Source: a virus. From it: a DNA stretch of 64,000 nt. Below are positions 45,269 through 55,900 of this stretch, one piece after another; the first letter of the stretch is position 1; each line of letters opens with the position of its first letter. The stretch is taken from the IMG/VR virus record IMGVR_UViG_3300034684_000096, positions 56,005 through 120,004 of that record; one strand, written 5' to 3'. The notes beneath the pieces were generated by a model. The model was not told the origin of the DNA. It saw only the letters and a list, made by a program, of their open reading frames with translations, and ran no database searches. The translations under genes were made by a program, and so were the position numbers.

Positions 45269-45727
45269 ATGGCTAAATATACTAAGACTTATACATTCTT
45301 AGGTACTGGAATTATATGGGACAGTGCTGAGCATAAAGAATTATGTTCTTTTGATAAAAATGGCAGACTGGTAACCAGTGATTCTACCCTTGTTGATAAG
45401 TTATTGAAATTAGGTGTTCCTTATGAAGATGCTCAATCAAACATTTTATCCCGTACTGAATACGCTGTAGAGATACTTAAAGAGCGTATTAATATACTTG
45501 AACGTATCAATGAAGAACAACGTATTAAAATTGAAAAACTAGAAAGAGATAATATGATGGAGACTATGTTAACGAGAGAACAGCTTGAGGCTGAACTTAA
45601 GTTCATTGGTGCTCCGTATCCTAGAAAAGCAAAAGATAGTACATTGGTCTATATATTAAGAGAGTATAAGAGACAGTTACGGGAAAAGATAGAGCGAGAA
45701 CAACACGCTAAAGAGCACAGTATATAA
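45269..45727 (+). CDS. hypothetical structural protein with HeH-like C-terminus (152 aa)
   Basis: The beta-rich N-terminus (YTFLGTGIIWDSAEHKELCS ... GRLVTSD) resembles small head-fibre or capsid-associated domains; a coiled coil follows and the end MLTREQLEAELKFIGAPYPR resembles an HeH/SAP helix pair. Role in the head is inferred from position. Confidence 0.55.
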   Translation: MAKYTKTYTFLGTGIIWDSAEHKELCSFDKNGRLVTSDSTLVDKLLKLGVPYEDAQSNILSRTEYAVEILKERINILERINEEQRIKIEKLERDNMMETMLTREQLEAELKFIGAPYPRKAKDSTLVYILREYKRQLREKIEREQHAKEHSI

Positions 45728-45743
45728 TTAGGCGGTATAATAG

Positions 45744-46130
45744 ATGAGCACTATAACATGGGACTTGGTCCTTGCTATTGTAGGTAGTGGATGTTTAGGT
45801 GGTGCCATCATGTGGATATATTCTACAATTAAGAATAAAGGTATAAGTGAGTTTAAAACCAATGAATTATTCTGTCGTGTAGACGATATTGAAAAAAGGC
45901 AAGACGAACATGATACTAGCTACATAGAATTTAAACAAGAAGTGAGTGAAGAACTTAATTCCTTGGAGAAAAAGATGAATGATTCTAATAAGGATTTAGC
46001 TCTTAGATTAACTAAAATGGAAGTTGATTTATCGCATATTAAAGAAATGCAGATTGCACATAATCAAGCGTTAATAGAGACTTCTAGAGATATAAAACAG
46101 ATTTTGAGTAGGACGCCTACAAAGGAGTAA
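45744..46130 (+). CDS. membrane-anchored coiled-coil protein (128 aa)
   Basis: One hydrophobic segment (about residues 6-28, LVLAIVGSGCLGGAIMWIYS) and a long charged coiled coil. It may be a holin-like or superinfection-type protein; no family is recognised. Confidence 0.6.
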   Translation: MSTITWDLVLAIVGSGCLGGAIMWIYSTIKNKGISEFKTNELFCRVDDIEKRQDEHDTSYIEFKQEVSEELNSLEKKMNDSNKDLALRLTKMEVDLSHIKEMQIAHNQALIETSRDIKQILSRTPTKE

Positions 46131-46134
46131 CATA

Positions 46135-46647
46135 ATGTTTATAGTAGAAGATGGGACTGGATTATCAGATGCTAATTCATATGTTTCTTTAGATTGGGCG
46201 AATTCCTACTTTGCAGACCGAGGAAACACTTCTTGGTCTGGGGCGCTCGATGCTGAAAAGCAGGTGGCGCTAGTAAAGGCAACAGACTATATTGATGCGT
46301 CGTATGATTTCCCCGGAGAGATTTTAGTTTCTTCACAAGCATTAAAATGGCCTAGGGCTAATGCCACAGATAAATATGGCGAGACACTGGAAGGCATTCC
46401 TGTAATATTAATGAAAGCTACTGCTGAACTAGCAGTACGTGCCTTGTCTGAAGAGTTACTCCAAGACATTGAGAAGCAAGGCTACATAAAGAGAGAGCGT
46501 GTCGAAGGTGCCGTTGAAAGAGAGTATGGAGGAGATGGAGTATATCCTCTTAAATCATATGTTTATATAAATAGGCTATTAATGGGAAGTGGTATTGCAA
46601 TATCCAAGAGTGGAACATTAGGCCAAAAAAGAATAATAAGGTGTTAA
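46135..46647 (+). CDS. head-tail connector, DnaT-like family (170 aa)
   Basis: FIVEDGTGLSDANSYVSLDWANSYFADRG is the signature of the phage family annotated 'DnaT-like ssDNA-binding', which lies at the place of head-tail adaptor (gp6/gp15-type) proteins. ALKWPRANATD and IPVILMKATAELAVRAL are further conserved parts. Confidence 0.8.
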   Translation: MFIVEDGTGLSDANSYVSLDWANSYFADRGNTSWSGALDAEKQVALVKATDYIDASYDFPGEILVSSQALKWPRANATDKYGETLEGIPVILMKATAELAVRALSEELLQDIEKQGYIKRERVEGAVEREYGGDGVYPLKSYVYINRLLMGSGIAISKSGTLGQKRIIRC

Positions 46648-46648
46648 T

Positions 46649-47041
46649 ATGGGCGCATTTAGTGATTCGATGAAAGGTGTTTCTGAATCTCTCATTATTG
46701 AGTATGGTTCAGAAATTACATTAGTTCAGAGTCCACCAGAACCTCAGATTGAGATGGGGACAACAAGACCATATTGGATGATAGAGGGTGTGAAGTCGTA
46801 TACTCCGCCCTCTTCTGCTCGTTATGCTGGATATGCGATTCAAAAAGACGTAAAAGCACATGAAACATTAGACGGACGTATTCGTATAACCGATATGGTA
46901 ATGATAGCAGTGAGAATTCCCACTCCTACAGTTAAAGACATAATTGAATGGGCTGGAAATAAATATACTATTTTACATGTCATTCCAACATATGTGCAAG
47001 GGAATATTGTTATCCATAAACTGTATGTTAGGAAGTCTTAG
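46649..47041 (+). CDS. putative head closure protein (130 aa)
   Basis: A beta-rich small protein (ITDMVMIAVRIPTPTVKDII) in the position of the stopper/head closure protein. No close family is recognised; call rests mainly on gene order. Confidence 0.6.
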   Translation: MGAFSDSMKGVSESLIIEYGSEITLVQSPPEPQIEMGTTRPYWMIEGVKSYTPPSSARYAGYAIQKDVKAHETLDGRIRITDMVMIAVRIPTPTVKDIIEWAGNKYTILHVIPTYVQGNIVIHKLYVRKS

Positions 47042-47047
47042 TCGGAC

Positions 47048-47075
47048 TTGACAATGTCATAGCAAATATGATACT
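47048..47075 (+). promoter_or_regulatory. late promoter-like element
   Basis: ACTTGACAATGTCATA, 16-base spacer, GATACT, 10 bases before the ribosome site of the next gene. Confidence 0.6.
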
Positions 47076-47089
47076 GTATAGGAGTAACA

Positions 47090-47659
47090 ATGGGAGCAAG
47101 AGTTAGTATAACAAGTAATCCTAAAAAGCTAAAAGCCAAGATGGAAAAAGCTATAGGAAAAAAGAAGAAAGTGTTGAATGAAGCCATTACTCAATACGTA
47201 CTAGCATCATTTGAGACAACTCTACAAAACACTCCTACTGATACTGGTCAGTTAATGGCTAACTGGAATTTTTATATAACAAGAGGGGAAGCTCCTTTTG
47301 TTAGGTTACCGGACTATAATGCAAGACGTCATGACAGATATGATTATTCTGGAAGACGCGCAATGCATGAAATAGCGGTAAGAGAACAGATGATGGTTAT
47401 CAAACGTGAACTAGCAGTTTCTGGTATTAACTTCCTTAAAAAAGGCAGAACAAGAATAACTGTTGGTATAAAGAATGAAGCGCCATATTTTGATGTACTT
47501 GATAAAGGGTTATACAGAGTAAAACCACCTTTAGTAAACGTTACACCAAATGGTTATTCAATACAAGCACCACAAGGTATTATAAGAGTTACACTTTCAT
47601 CTATAAAAGGTGAAAATGAGTTTAAGCAATTTATTGGAGTGAGAGGAGTTAGTACATGA
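47090..47659 (+). CDS. HK97 gp10-like tail completion protein (189 aa)
   Basis: A Lys-rich start (KLKAKMEKAIGKKKKVLNEA), then TPTDTGQLMANWNF, the classic TPvDTGrLr.sW pattern of the gp10/Z-type protein that joins tail to head. Confidence 0.8.
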   Translation: MGARVSITSNPKKLKAKMEKAIGKKKKVLNEAITQYVLASFETTLQNTPTDTGQLMANWNFYITRGEAPFVRLPDYNARRHDRYDYSGRRAMHEIAVREQMMVIKRELAVSGINFLKKGRTRITVGIKNEAPYFDVLDKGLYRVKPPLVNVTPNGYSIQAPQGIIRVTLSSIKGENEFKQFIGVRGVST

Positions 47660-48090
47660 TAGACAGTCAGACAAAAGCTGAGTATGCACTAAACACTCAC
47701 TTGCAAACATATATTACAGAAATTCCCCTAGTATTTCCAAATACTCCATACAATCCGTCAGTGACGAATGAGTTTATAAGAGTATCACATATACCGGGAG
47801 GTAAGCGACAAGCCACATTGGGCAGTACTGGTTTGAATCGCATAAGTGGTATGTTCGTGCTTTATGTCAGTTATCCAATAACGGCAGAAAACATAGGTAC
47901 ATATAATGCTAATCAAGTTGCAGGGCAATTAGTGGCATTATATGAACGAGGCACAAAACTTACCTACGATGGAGTGGTCGTTACATGTGAACGAGCACAA
48001 AGAACAGGTTCTTTTGGTGATGAGACAAGATATACAGCTACGGTTGAAATATCTTGGTATGCTTACACTGATAAAGAAACTGTATCATAA
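47656..48090 (+). CDS. tail terminator-like protein, DUF4128-like (144 aa)
   Basis: NEFIRVSHIPGGKRQATLGS and SGMFVLYVSYPITAENIGTY match the family of tail terminators (gpU-like) that stop tail-tube growth. Overlaps the previous gene by four bases. Confidence 0.75.
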   Translation: MIDSQTKAEYALNTHLQTYITEIPLVFPNTPYNPSVTNEFIRVSHIPGGKRQATLGSTGLNRISGMFVLYVSYPITAENIGTYNANQVAGQLVALYERGTKLTYDGVVVTCERAQRTGSFGDETRYTATVEISWYAYTDKETVS

Positions 48091-48156
48091 CTGATAGTAT
48101 AGGAATGGGCAACTTTACAATTCAGTGAATATTAATTGTATTATGGAGGTTGGCTA

Positions 48157-49098
48157 ATGGCAACTGCAACTGGTTCTCTACGTAGAATCATATATGGGAC
48201 TGAAGCGACATTTGGTGCGGGTCTTGGAGCAAGCGCTTCTATCTTGCGAAATGTAAGTGATTCCCTTAATTTAGCTAGAACTACTTCAGAGTCTGCAGAG
48301 TTGAGAGGTGACCGTTCAAAGCGGTTTCTTCGCTTAGGAAATGAATCTGTTACAGGTGATATTTCATTTGAGTTAGCTCATGGGGATTTTGATGATATTT
48401 TAGCTGCGGTAATGTGTAATAGTTGGGTAGCAGGTACAGGTACTAAAACACTTGTGCAAGGCGATACTATTACTTCGTTCGCTTTCGAAAAAGGCTTTAC
48501 TGATATTAGTCGGTATATTGAGTATGTTGGATGTGTGGCAAACAGTCTTGCAATCAGTTTTTCTACTGATTCGATTGTCTCTGGCACATTAGGCATCATT
48601 GGTGCAGGAAATGACGGAGGATATACTAGTGTTTCTGGCTTTGCTGGCACACCTACTGAACCTACAAACACAGAACCTTTTGTATCCTTTGATGGTGAAT
48701 TACTAATTGATGGTGCTGATGGATGTGGTATTATTACTGCATTAGATTTCACTATTGATAATGGATATACTGCAAATTATACCTTGTGCACACCTGAGGC
48801 GGTTTCTATGACTCCTGCTTCATTTAATGTCACAGGTACTATTACTGCATTATTCCAAGATTCAGTAGAGTTAGATAAGTTCTTAGCTGAGGAGACTTCT
48901 ACTTTAAAGGTTACCTTAACAGATGTTGATGCCAATACTTTAGAGTTTGAATTCCCGAAGATTAAGTATACTGGTGGTGATGTACCAGTAAGTGGTGATG
49001 GAGTTATATCTCTTTCACTACCTTTCACTGCGTTGTATGATGAGACTGTTAAGTCTTCTATCAGAATTACTACCAGTGATGCATCTGCTGGGTTATAA
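48157..49098 (+). CDS. major tail tube protein (313 aa)
   Basis: MATATGSLRRIIYGTEATFG, the motif SLNLARTTSESAELRGDRSK and SFELAHGDFDDILAAVMCN are typical of the phage tail tube family. Start behind GGAGGTTGGCTA. Two beta-rich domains; precedes the chaperone and tape-measure genes as expected. Confidence 0.85.
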   Translation: MATATGSLRRIIYGTEATFGAGLGASASILRNVSDSLNLARTTSESAELRGDRSKRFLRLGNESVTGDISFELAHGDFDDILAAVMCNSWVAGTGTKTLVQGDTITSFAFEKGFTDISRYIEYVGCVANSLAISFSTDSIVSGTLGIIGAGNDGGYTSVSGFAGTPTEPTNTEPFVSFDGELLIDGADGCGIITALDFTIDNGYTANYTLCTPEAVSMTPASFNVTGTITALFQDSVELDKFLAEETSTLKVTLTDVDANTLEFEFPKIKYTGGDVPVSGDGVISLSLPFTALYDETVKSSIRITTSDASAGL

Positions 49099-49164
49099 TT
49101 GAATTACTTGTTTGGCTAGTAATTAGCTAGCCAAACATATATAAACGAACAAGGAGAATATAGT

Positions 49165-49548
49165 ATGGATTTAGCTAGTTTAGACATTACTACAAAAGCA
49201 GAAGATGGAGTTGAAATGCACCTTCTTCACCCAGTAACAAACGAAGATACTGGTATTGTTATGGTATTACGTGGAGCCTCTTCAAAGGTTGTGAAAGCAG
49301 CTTTAGCGAAGTATAGAAAGGTTTCTGAAGATGAGAGAAAGAGTGATGCGGACAAAGAACGTGCAGCATCAGATTTCTTATCAAAGTGCATTATTGAAAT
49401 GCGTGGTGCAACGTATAATGGAGAACCTGTAGAATCTACTACGGAGAATATCAAGTGGTTCATTGAAAAGTTCCCTTGGGCATCCCCTCAGATTACAGAG
49501 TTTATTAATGAATTAGAAAATTTTTTACCGGAGAAAGACAGCGATTAA
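49165..49548 (+). CDS. tail assembly chaperone, short form (127 aa)
   Basis: The gpG-like chaperone made without frameshift; it ends LPEKDSD. Binds the tape measure during tail assembly by analogy to lambda gpG. The slippery heptamer near the end makes the longer fusion form. Confidence 0.8.
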   Translation: MDLASLDITTKAEDGVEMHLLHPVTNEDTGIVMVLRGASSKVVKAALAKYRKVSEDERKSDADKERAASDFLSKCIIEMRGATYNGEPVESTTENIKWFIEKFPWASPQITEFINELENFLPEKDSD

Positions 49549-49928
49549 CTGATGCTGTCGCTCAAAAAATAGAGCTAGATTACCCCAGAGACTCACTGGA
49601 TGGAAAATCGCAGAGAGAGCAATACTTATTCGCTTTATCAAAATCAAACATAAAAGAGTCAATGAAGAAGGACTTAGAAAGTAAGTTAGAAGAAGTAGAA
49701 ATACCTGAAGGACGTGAATTATTATGGACAATTTTCTGGGATTTATTTTCTGGAGAACGATGCTCATACACTGAGATATATTCTTATCTTCATCTGACTA
49801 ATCTTACATTGACAGAGTATGAAATTGAACTCCTTAGGGCAATGGACAATGTAGCTTGTGATAGAGCATATAAAATACGTTATCCTAAGAAGGATAAGGC
49901 AACACCTGCGGGTAAAAATAATAAGTAG
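49165..49928 (+). CDS. tail assembly chaperone, -1 frameshift fusion (G-T type)
   Basis: At TTTTTTA (49521-49527, read T TTT TTA) a -1 shift joins the short form to an open frame that runs to 49928 (FTGERQRLTDAVAQ ... GKNNK). A 6-bp hairpin GACAGC/GCTGTC begins ten bases downstream. Total about 254 residues. The second frame has no good start of its own, which supports the shift. Confidence 0.85.
49521..49559 (+). promoter_or_regulatory. programmed -1 frameshift site
   Basis: Slippery TTTTTTA plus hairpin 49537-49542 / 49554-49559. Confidence 0.85.
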
Positions 49929-49936
49929 AGGGTACT

Positions 49937-52900
49937 ATGGCTATTGATAATGAAGACGACATCCAGATTGGTATAAATTATAATGAAGAAGGTGAGCGTC
50001 AAGCTTTAAAAGGGATTGAACGTTTATCTACTGAATTACAGAAGTTAAAGAAGACAGCTTCTGCAACTACGAATGATTTAGCCGAGATTGATAAGTCGGT
50101 AGTTAAATTACAAAAAACTTTACAAAGCGCTACTGGTTCTGCAAAAGAATTCGGTGGCGCTGTTGTGTCTTCAGGCAAACCATATACTGTTGCTGGAGCA
50201 CGAGGTCAGAATACTAAACAGACTACTTCAGCTAGCAATGCTATGCAGACTGCTTCTAACCTAAATATGCCAGACTATCGGTATATGAATAAGCTTCAAG
50301 ACGAATTAAGTGATACCAAGGATTTACTTAGTCATTTAAATCAAGTCTATAAAAATACTGCTCCCGTAAATAAATATCTAGCATCACAAGACGCTGCAAA
50401 CAGTAAATTGTTACAGTCTAATCAGGCACTCAGTAGCCAGATTGAAGCCCTATCAGATACTAGTAGTAAGGTGAAAGCTGTGGACAATGCTATTGCGCAG
50501 TTAAATACACGTATAAATAGCACTAATTCCGCAATGAGTAGTGCTAATACATTATTAGCTAACTCTACACAAAATATTCAAAAATATACTCAATTGGTCG
50601 ATGGGGAAGATAAGGCATTAGCTGGTTTGAAAGAATCAGTTAAATTGGTTGTGAATGAACATGATAGATTGAACTCAATATTAAAAGAACAAGTTAATAA
50701 TCAGAAAAAGCAAATTACCGCGTTAACAGATTATAAAAGAGAATTGCTTAATACTGAGAAAGCTCAGAAAGAAGCAAATAAAATTGCAGATGAACAGAAG
50801 AAATTAGAGATACTAAAAGAACAAGAAGAGCGATTATTAAATGCAAAGAGATACTATCAGTCGTTAGTAGCACAGGCAAAAAAGTATAGTGATGAGTTAA
50901 TAAAAATATCTGGTCTAGATTTAAAAGGTTGGCAAACAGTACCTTCTACAACATCTCAGGTAACTACTCAGTATGATGTAGGCGCTCGTATGACTGCTGT
51001 TAAGACTGATTATGAGATATTATTAAAGAACGTTGAAGCAAGGAAGCAGAGCACACAACAGATAATGCAAGAAGCAAAGGTTTCAGCTAAATCTGCGCTG
51101 GAGCAACAGGATTTATCCTCTGCTATTACTTCAACACGCCAACAGATAGATGCTTTGGAAAGTAGTCTGAATAAAAACAGGGCTACGATGCAGTCGGTAA
51201 GTAATTTATCTACTAATTTGAAGACAAATTTTAATACGTATACTAAGGTATTGGGTGAAAATGATAAGGCTTTGGCTGAATTAAAGGTATCTAGTACTAC
51301 TGTAAGGGATGAATTTGAGGAGTCTAGGAAAGCATTGAAAGAAACAATGACTACTCAAAGATTGCAAATAAAGACATTAAAAGACCAAGAAAAACAATTA
51401 ATACTTAATAAAAAAGCACAAGATGCGTTAAATGAAGCACAAGAAAAATCGAGGATGTCTGCTCAAGCAGTAAGTGCTTTAGGTGGTATGGAGTCTGGCT
51501 TAGCTAGAGCTACAAGCACAATTAATACAGGGTATAATCGTAGTGCAAGTGCCATGGATAGCTCTGCTTCAATGGTCAGAGAAGCCAATAATATCGAAGA
51601 TTATGAAAAAAAGATAGCTAAATTACAACAAGCATATACTGTATTAGATACCGCCATTTCTGATAATAATGCTACCATGAAAAATGCTTCTGCTATAGTA
51701 GACCAGTTAAATGTTATTTATAAACAATATTCTGCTAATTTAGATGAGAATGATGAAGATGCGGTAGAGTTAAAACAGTCGATTGAAAAGTTACAGAATG
51801 CGCATAAGCTGGCTACTGCTGAAATGACAAAACAAAATACTGTACTAGGTAGACGTAAGTCTTTTATTAAAGGTGAGATGAGTTCTTGGAAAGCATTAGA
51901 TAATCAGGTTAAGAAATCAAATGACAAGATAAAGAAAGATGTATTAGATACTGAACGTAAATTAAAACAAGCATTTGCTAACACTAGGCAGAATATGAGA
52001 GATATTTCAATGTTTGCCAGTAGCTGGGGAAGAACCATGTCTCGTTTTATAACTGCACCGTTAATTGCAGCTGCAGCACAAGCTGTTAAGTTTACTGCAG
52101 AGATGGAAATGAATATAAAGTCATTAGAGATATTGTTAGGAAATAATGCTCGTGCAGCTGAAGAATTGTACACGCAGGTCACTAGATATGCGGCCGAAAC
52201 ACCATATGAAATTCCAGACTTAACAGATGCTACTAAGCAGTTATTAGCCTTTGGTTCTGCATCAACTGATGTATTACAGGAATTAAGTATGTTAGGTGAC
52301 TTAGCACAGAACGATGCTGAGAAGTTAGAGTCCGTGACTTCTGCTTTTGGTAAAGTACAGGCTCGTGGTGTAGCGCATATGCGTGAATTGAATAGATTCA
52401 TTATGGCTGGTGTACCTATTATTCAAACATTGGGTAAAGTAATGAACATGTCTGCTGAAGAACTGTTTAAAGCAGTCGAACAAGGACAGGTTAGCTTCGG
52501 TGCAGTAAAGCAGTCAATAGAGATGCTTACTAGTGAAGGTGAGCGCTTCTATAATATGTCTGAGAAATTAGCTACTACTGTTAAAGGTAGATGGTCTACG
52601 TTGAGTGATGAAGTAAACTTGGCTTTAAAGTCGTTTGCAGAAGATTACATGGAAAGTATTTTAAAGATTATTAATAAAGTTATTGAGTTAGCTCAAGCAA
52701 TACAGGCTATGTCTCCTGCACAACGTAATGTTATTAAAAACTGGGCATTGGTAGCAGCTTCTATTGGACCTGCATTATTGATGGTTGGTAAGTTAGTGTC
52801 TTCTGTAAGAGCTATATATGGACTAATGAAAAATATTTTCATAGTGCAGAAAGCAATGGCAATAGGGAGCACAATTGGAATAGTACTTACTATAGTATCT

Positions 52901-55900
52901 ACTTTAGCATTAGCATTAGGGATGGTGTATACTAACGCTAAGAAAGCTACTGAGGAGTATAGAGAACAGAAAGATTTATTAGACGCAATATATTCTAAAT
53001 CTAAAATTTCTCCTACTTCTAGTAAGGAATTAATTACTGTAACTGCAAGAAAGTATAAAATGGATGAAGACGGTAATGATTTATTACCTAATTTAAGTGT
53101 AGAAGAAATTTCAAAAGTATTAAGTACACAAGCTGCAAGTACGGTAAGTGATACATTAGTTAAGTTAAATACTAAGGTAGGCTACTATAAAGGCCTTATT
53201 GATGAATTGCAATCTGAAATAGACACGAAACAAGGCATAATGGATAGTTTTACTGCTGAGGACGCTAGCCCTCGTCTTCGGAGGAATTCCGCTCCTGATT
53301 ATACAGAAGACATAATTATAAATACTAATAAAATTATAGAATTAGAGAAAAAGTTAAAGAATGAATACGCCGAAACTGTTCAAGCTCCAACATTTTTATC
53401 CCACATGGCAGGGGAGTTTCAATTAATGGGAGCTGAGCTGACTAGTGTTAGTGAGTTAATGGAAGTATTTAAATATAACACAGAAGAGGCTATTAATGGA
53501 AGTGTTGCTCAGTTTGGTCGTTTTGCAGGTGCTGTTCCTTTAGTAACTAAGGCAAAAGAAGCTTTAGCTGAATTAGATACATTTGAAAATAAGCTTACTA
53601 AAGATGGTGACCGATTTATTTTAAATAAAGGCATTTCTGAGGAAGCGATTGATACTGCATTAAAGAATGCCGGATTAGACAATAATATTGTTATTAAACG
53701 AATATTTGATTATTTATTAGACCCAGAAGAAGCAAATCTATTAGTATTAGCTAGGTTAGGTGAGGTATTTGATGGAGTTGAAAAATATTCTGCAAGTGCT
53801 ATAGATGATTATATTAAAGCTACTCAAAAGAAATTCCGGCAAGATAATTTAGCTACATTATTACTTGAGAATACATTAGATAGTGGTGGTTTTGATAATA
53901 ACGAACTTGTGAAAGAAAATGCTAAAGTTATGCGAGATGCTTATGTTAATATAGCTAATGAGGCTATAGACCAGATAATGGCATCAGACACAACATTAGA
54001 TTTTGAAGGTGCTGTTAAACTAGCTAAAGAACAGTACGAAGATGTTTTTGCTAATATCGCTAAGTATGCTAAAACATATGAAAATTTATCAACTAGAAAT
54101 GAGTTTGATAAACTAGTAGATAAATATGGTACAGAACTAAAACAGATAGATTTGAATGAGATTGATAAGTTTAGAATAGAAGTAGAGGCCATTACTGACA
54201 AGTTAAAAGGCACTGAGTATGAGGTTACTACTGAGGCTATTGACAAGTTAGTACAGTCATTTGCTACTCTTAAATTTGAAGACGCTAAGAAGGCATTACA
54301 AGACCAAAAGAATGAGTTAATATTAAATGCAGATGCATTGACTGAATTAACAGATAAGCAAAATGGTTATAAAGATGCTCAGATAGCTTCTTTAAACCAA
54401 ATGAGAAGTTACATTGAAGCATTAAGAACATTACAAGAGGTTGCAAATGCTAATCCACAAGTTAATCAAGGAGCTAGTTTTTCTAGTGTTTATGGGGCAT
54501 TACAGTCACGTGCAAAGAATACTCCAGTAGCTGATACACAAGCATCTTTATTAAGCAACCTTGTACCTGTAAGAGCGCCTCAAGCACTTGCTCCATTAGC
54601 ACAAAACATAAAAGAACAGGTTGCTTTTACTAAGGCAGAGAAGGAAGCAATAGCTTCTTTAGCTGCTCAATATGTTCAAATGGATGATGTTACTAAGAAA
54701 CTTACTGAGAGTAGTGAAGGGTATCTTAATTTAGTCGAGTTAATTACTCAAGCAGAATGGGATAGCGCAACTAGTAGTGCATACGTAAATAAAGCAACAG
54801 AAATGCTTATTGCTAATGAGTTATCTTTAAGTCAGCATGGTAAAGATGCTAATGAGATACAAATAGAATTTTGGACTAATCTTAAAAATTCATTGGCAGA
54901 TACATTGGATGATTCACAGATTGCTGTATTTGATAAGTTAATTGCTTCATTTCAGAAGTTAATTGATTTAGATGCAGAAAAAGCAGGTACTGCTTTTAAT
55001 GATGCGCTAAAAGGTATTCGTGAAGAGATAGATGCTTTTGGACGGTCTGCTTCTGATACACGAGCATTTGAATCATTAAATAAACAAAATGAATTATTGC
55101 AAGCTATTGCAGACGACATGGGTATGTCTTTTGAGGATGTCTTTGCTCAATTTACTGGACGTAGTACTGATGTTGATGAATCCTTGAGAGAAAAATTTGA
55201 GTTAGTAAGAAATATACTGGGGGATTTTGATGATTATTTAAAAAATCAGGCATTAGAAGGTATTAAAGGCACGGTAGCAGATTATCAAAAGCAGGTGAGC
55301 CAATTAGGCATGACTGATAAAGAAAAATTTATGGATGATTTTATTAGGCAGTATGAAGAAGCAGGAATTGCAGTAGATAATTTTACTGTGTTTGTTTTAG
55401 AAAACTTGTATGATAAGATTGAAAAAAATAATGCTATGGAAGATGCTACTGAAGCAATTGAAGGGTATAATAAGCAGATTGCTCAATTAGGTATGAGTGA
55501 ACAAGCTAAAGCAATAGATAATTTAAGAAGACAGGGAGAAGCTTCTAAGTGGAGTGCAGAGAAGATTGACGAAGCCACTGAAGCTCTGAATAGGTATTAT
55601 ACTGCTGTTGCAAATAAAGAGGCACGAGACGCAGTAAGAACTAATGCTGAAGCATTTGAGGGGACAATAGAGTCTCTTACTATGGAAGGATTATTAGCAG
55701 GTAAAGATGATTTAACTGTGTGGTTAATGACAAATGCTACAGCGATTGCGGATTATGGAAAAGCTAATAATATGTCTAATAAAGAGGCTATTGAATTTGC
55801 TACTTCTATATATGCTCAGTCAAAAGCCATGAAAGATGCGGTGGAAAGTACTGATGCATTAGAAGAAATAGTTACATCTTATGGAAGTAAACTTTCTATG

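Noticed and set aside
49662-49928. Separate 88-residue gene after the tail chaperone
   Set aside because: No ribosome site at its ATG and its frame is open upstream to the slippery site; it is the second part of the frameshift product.
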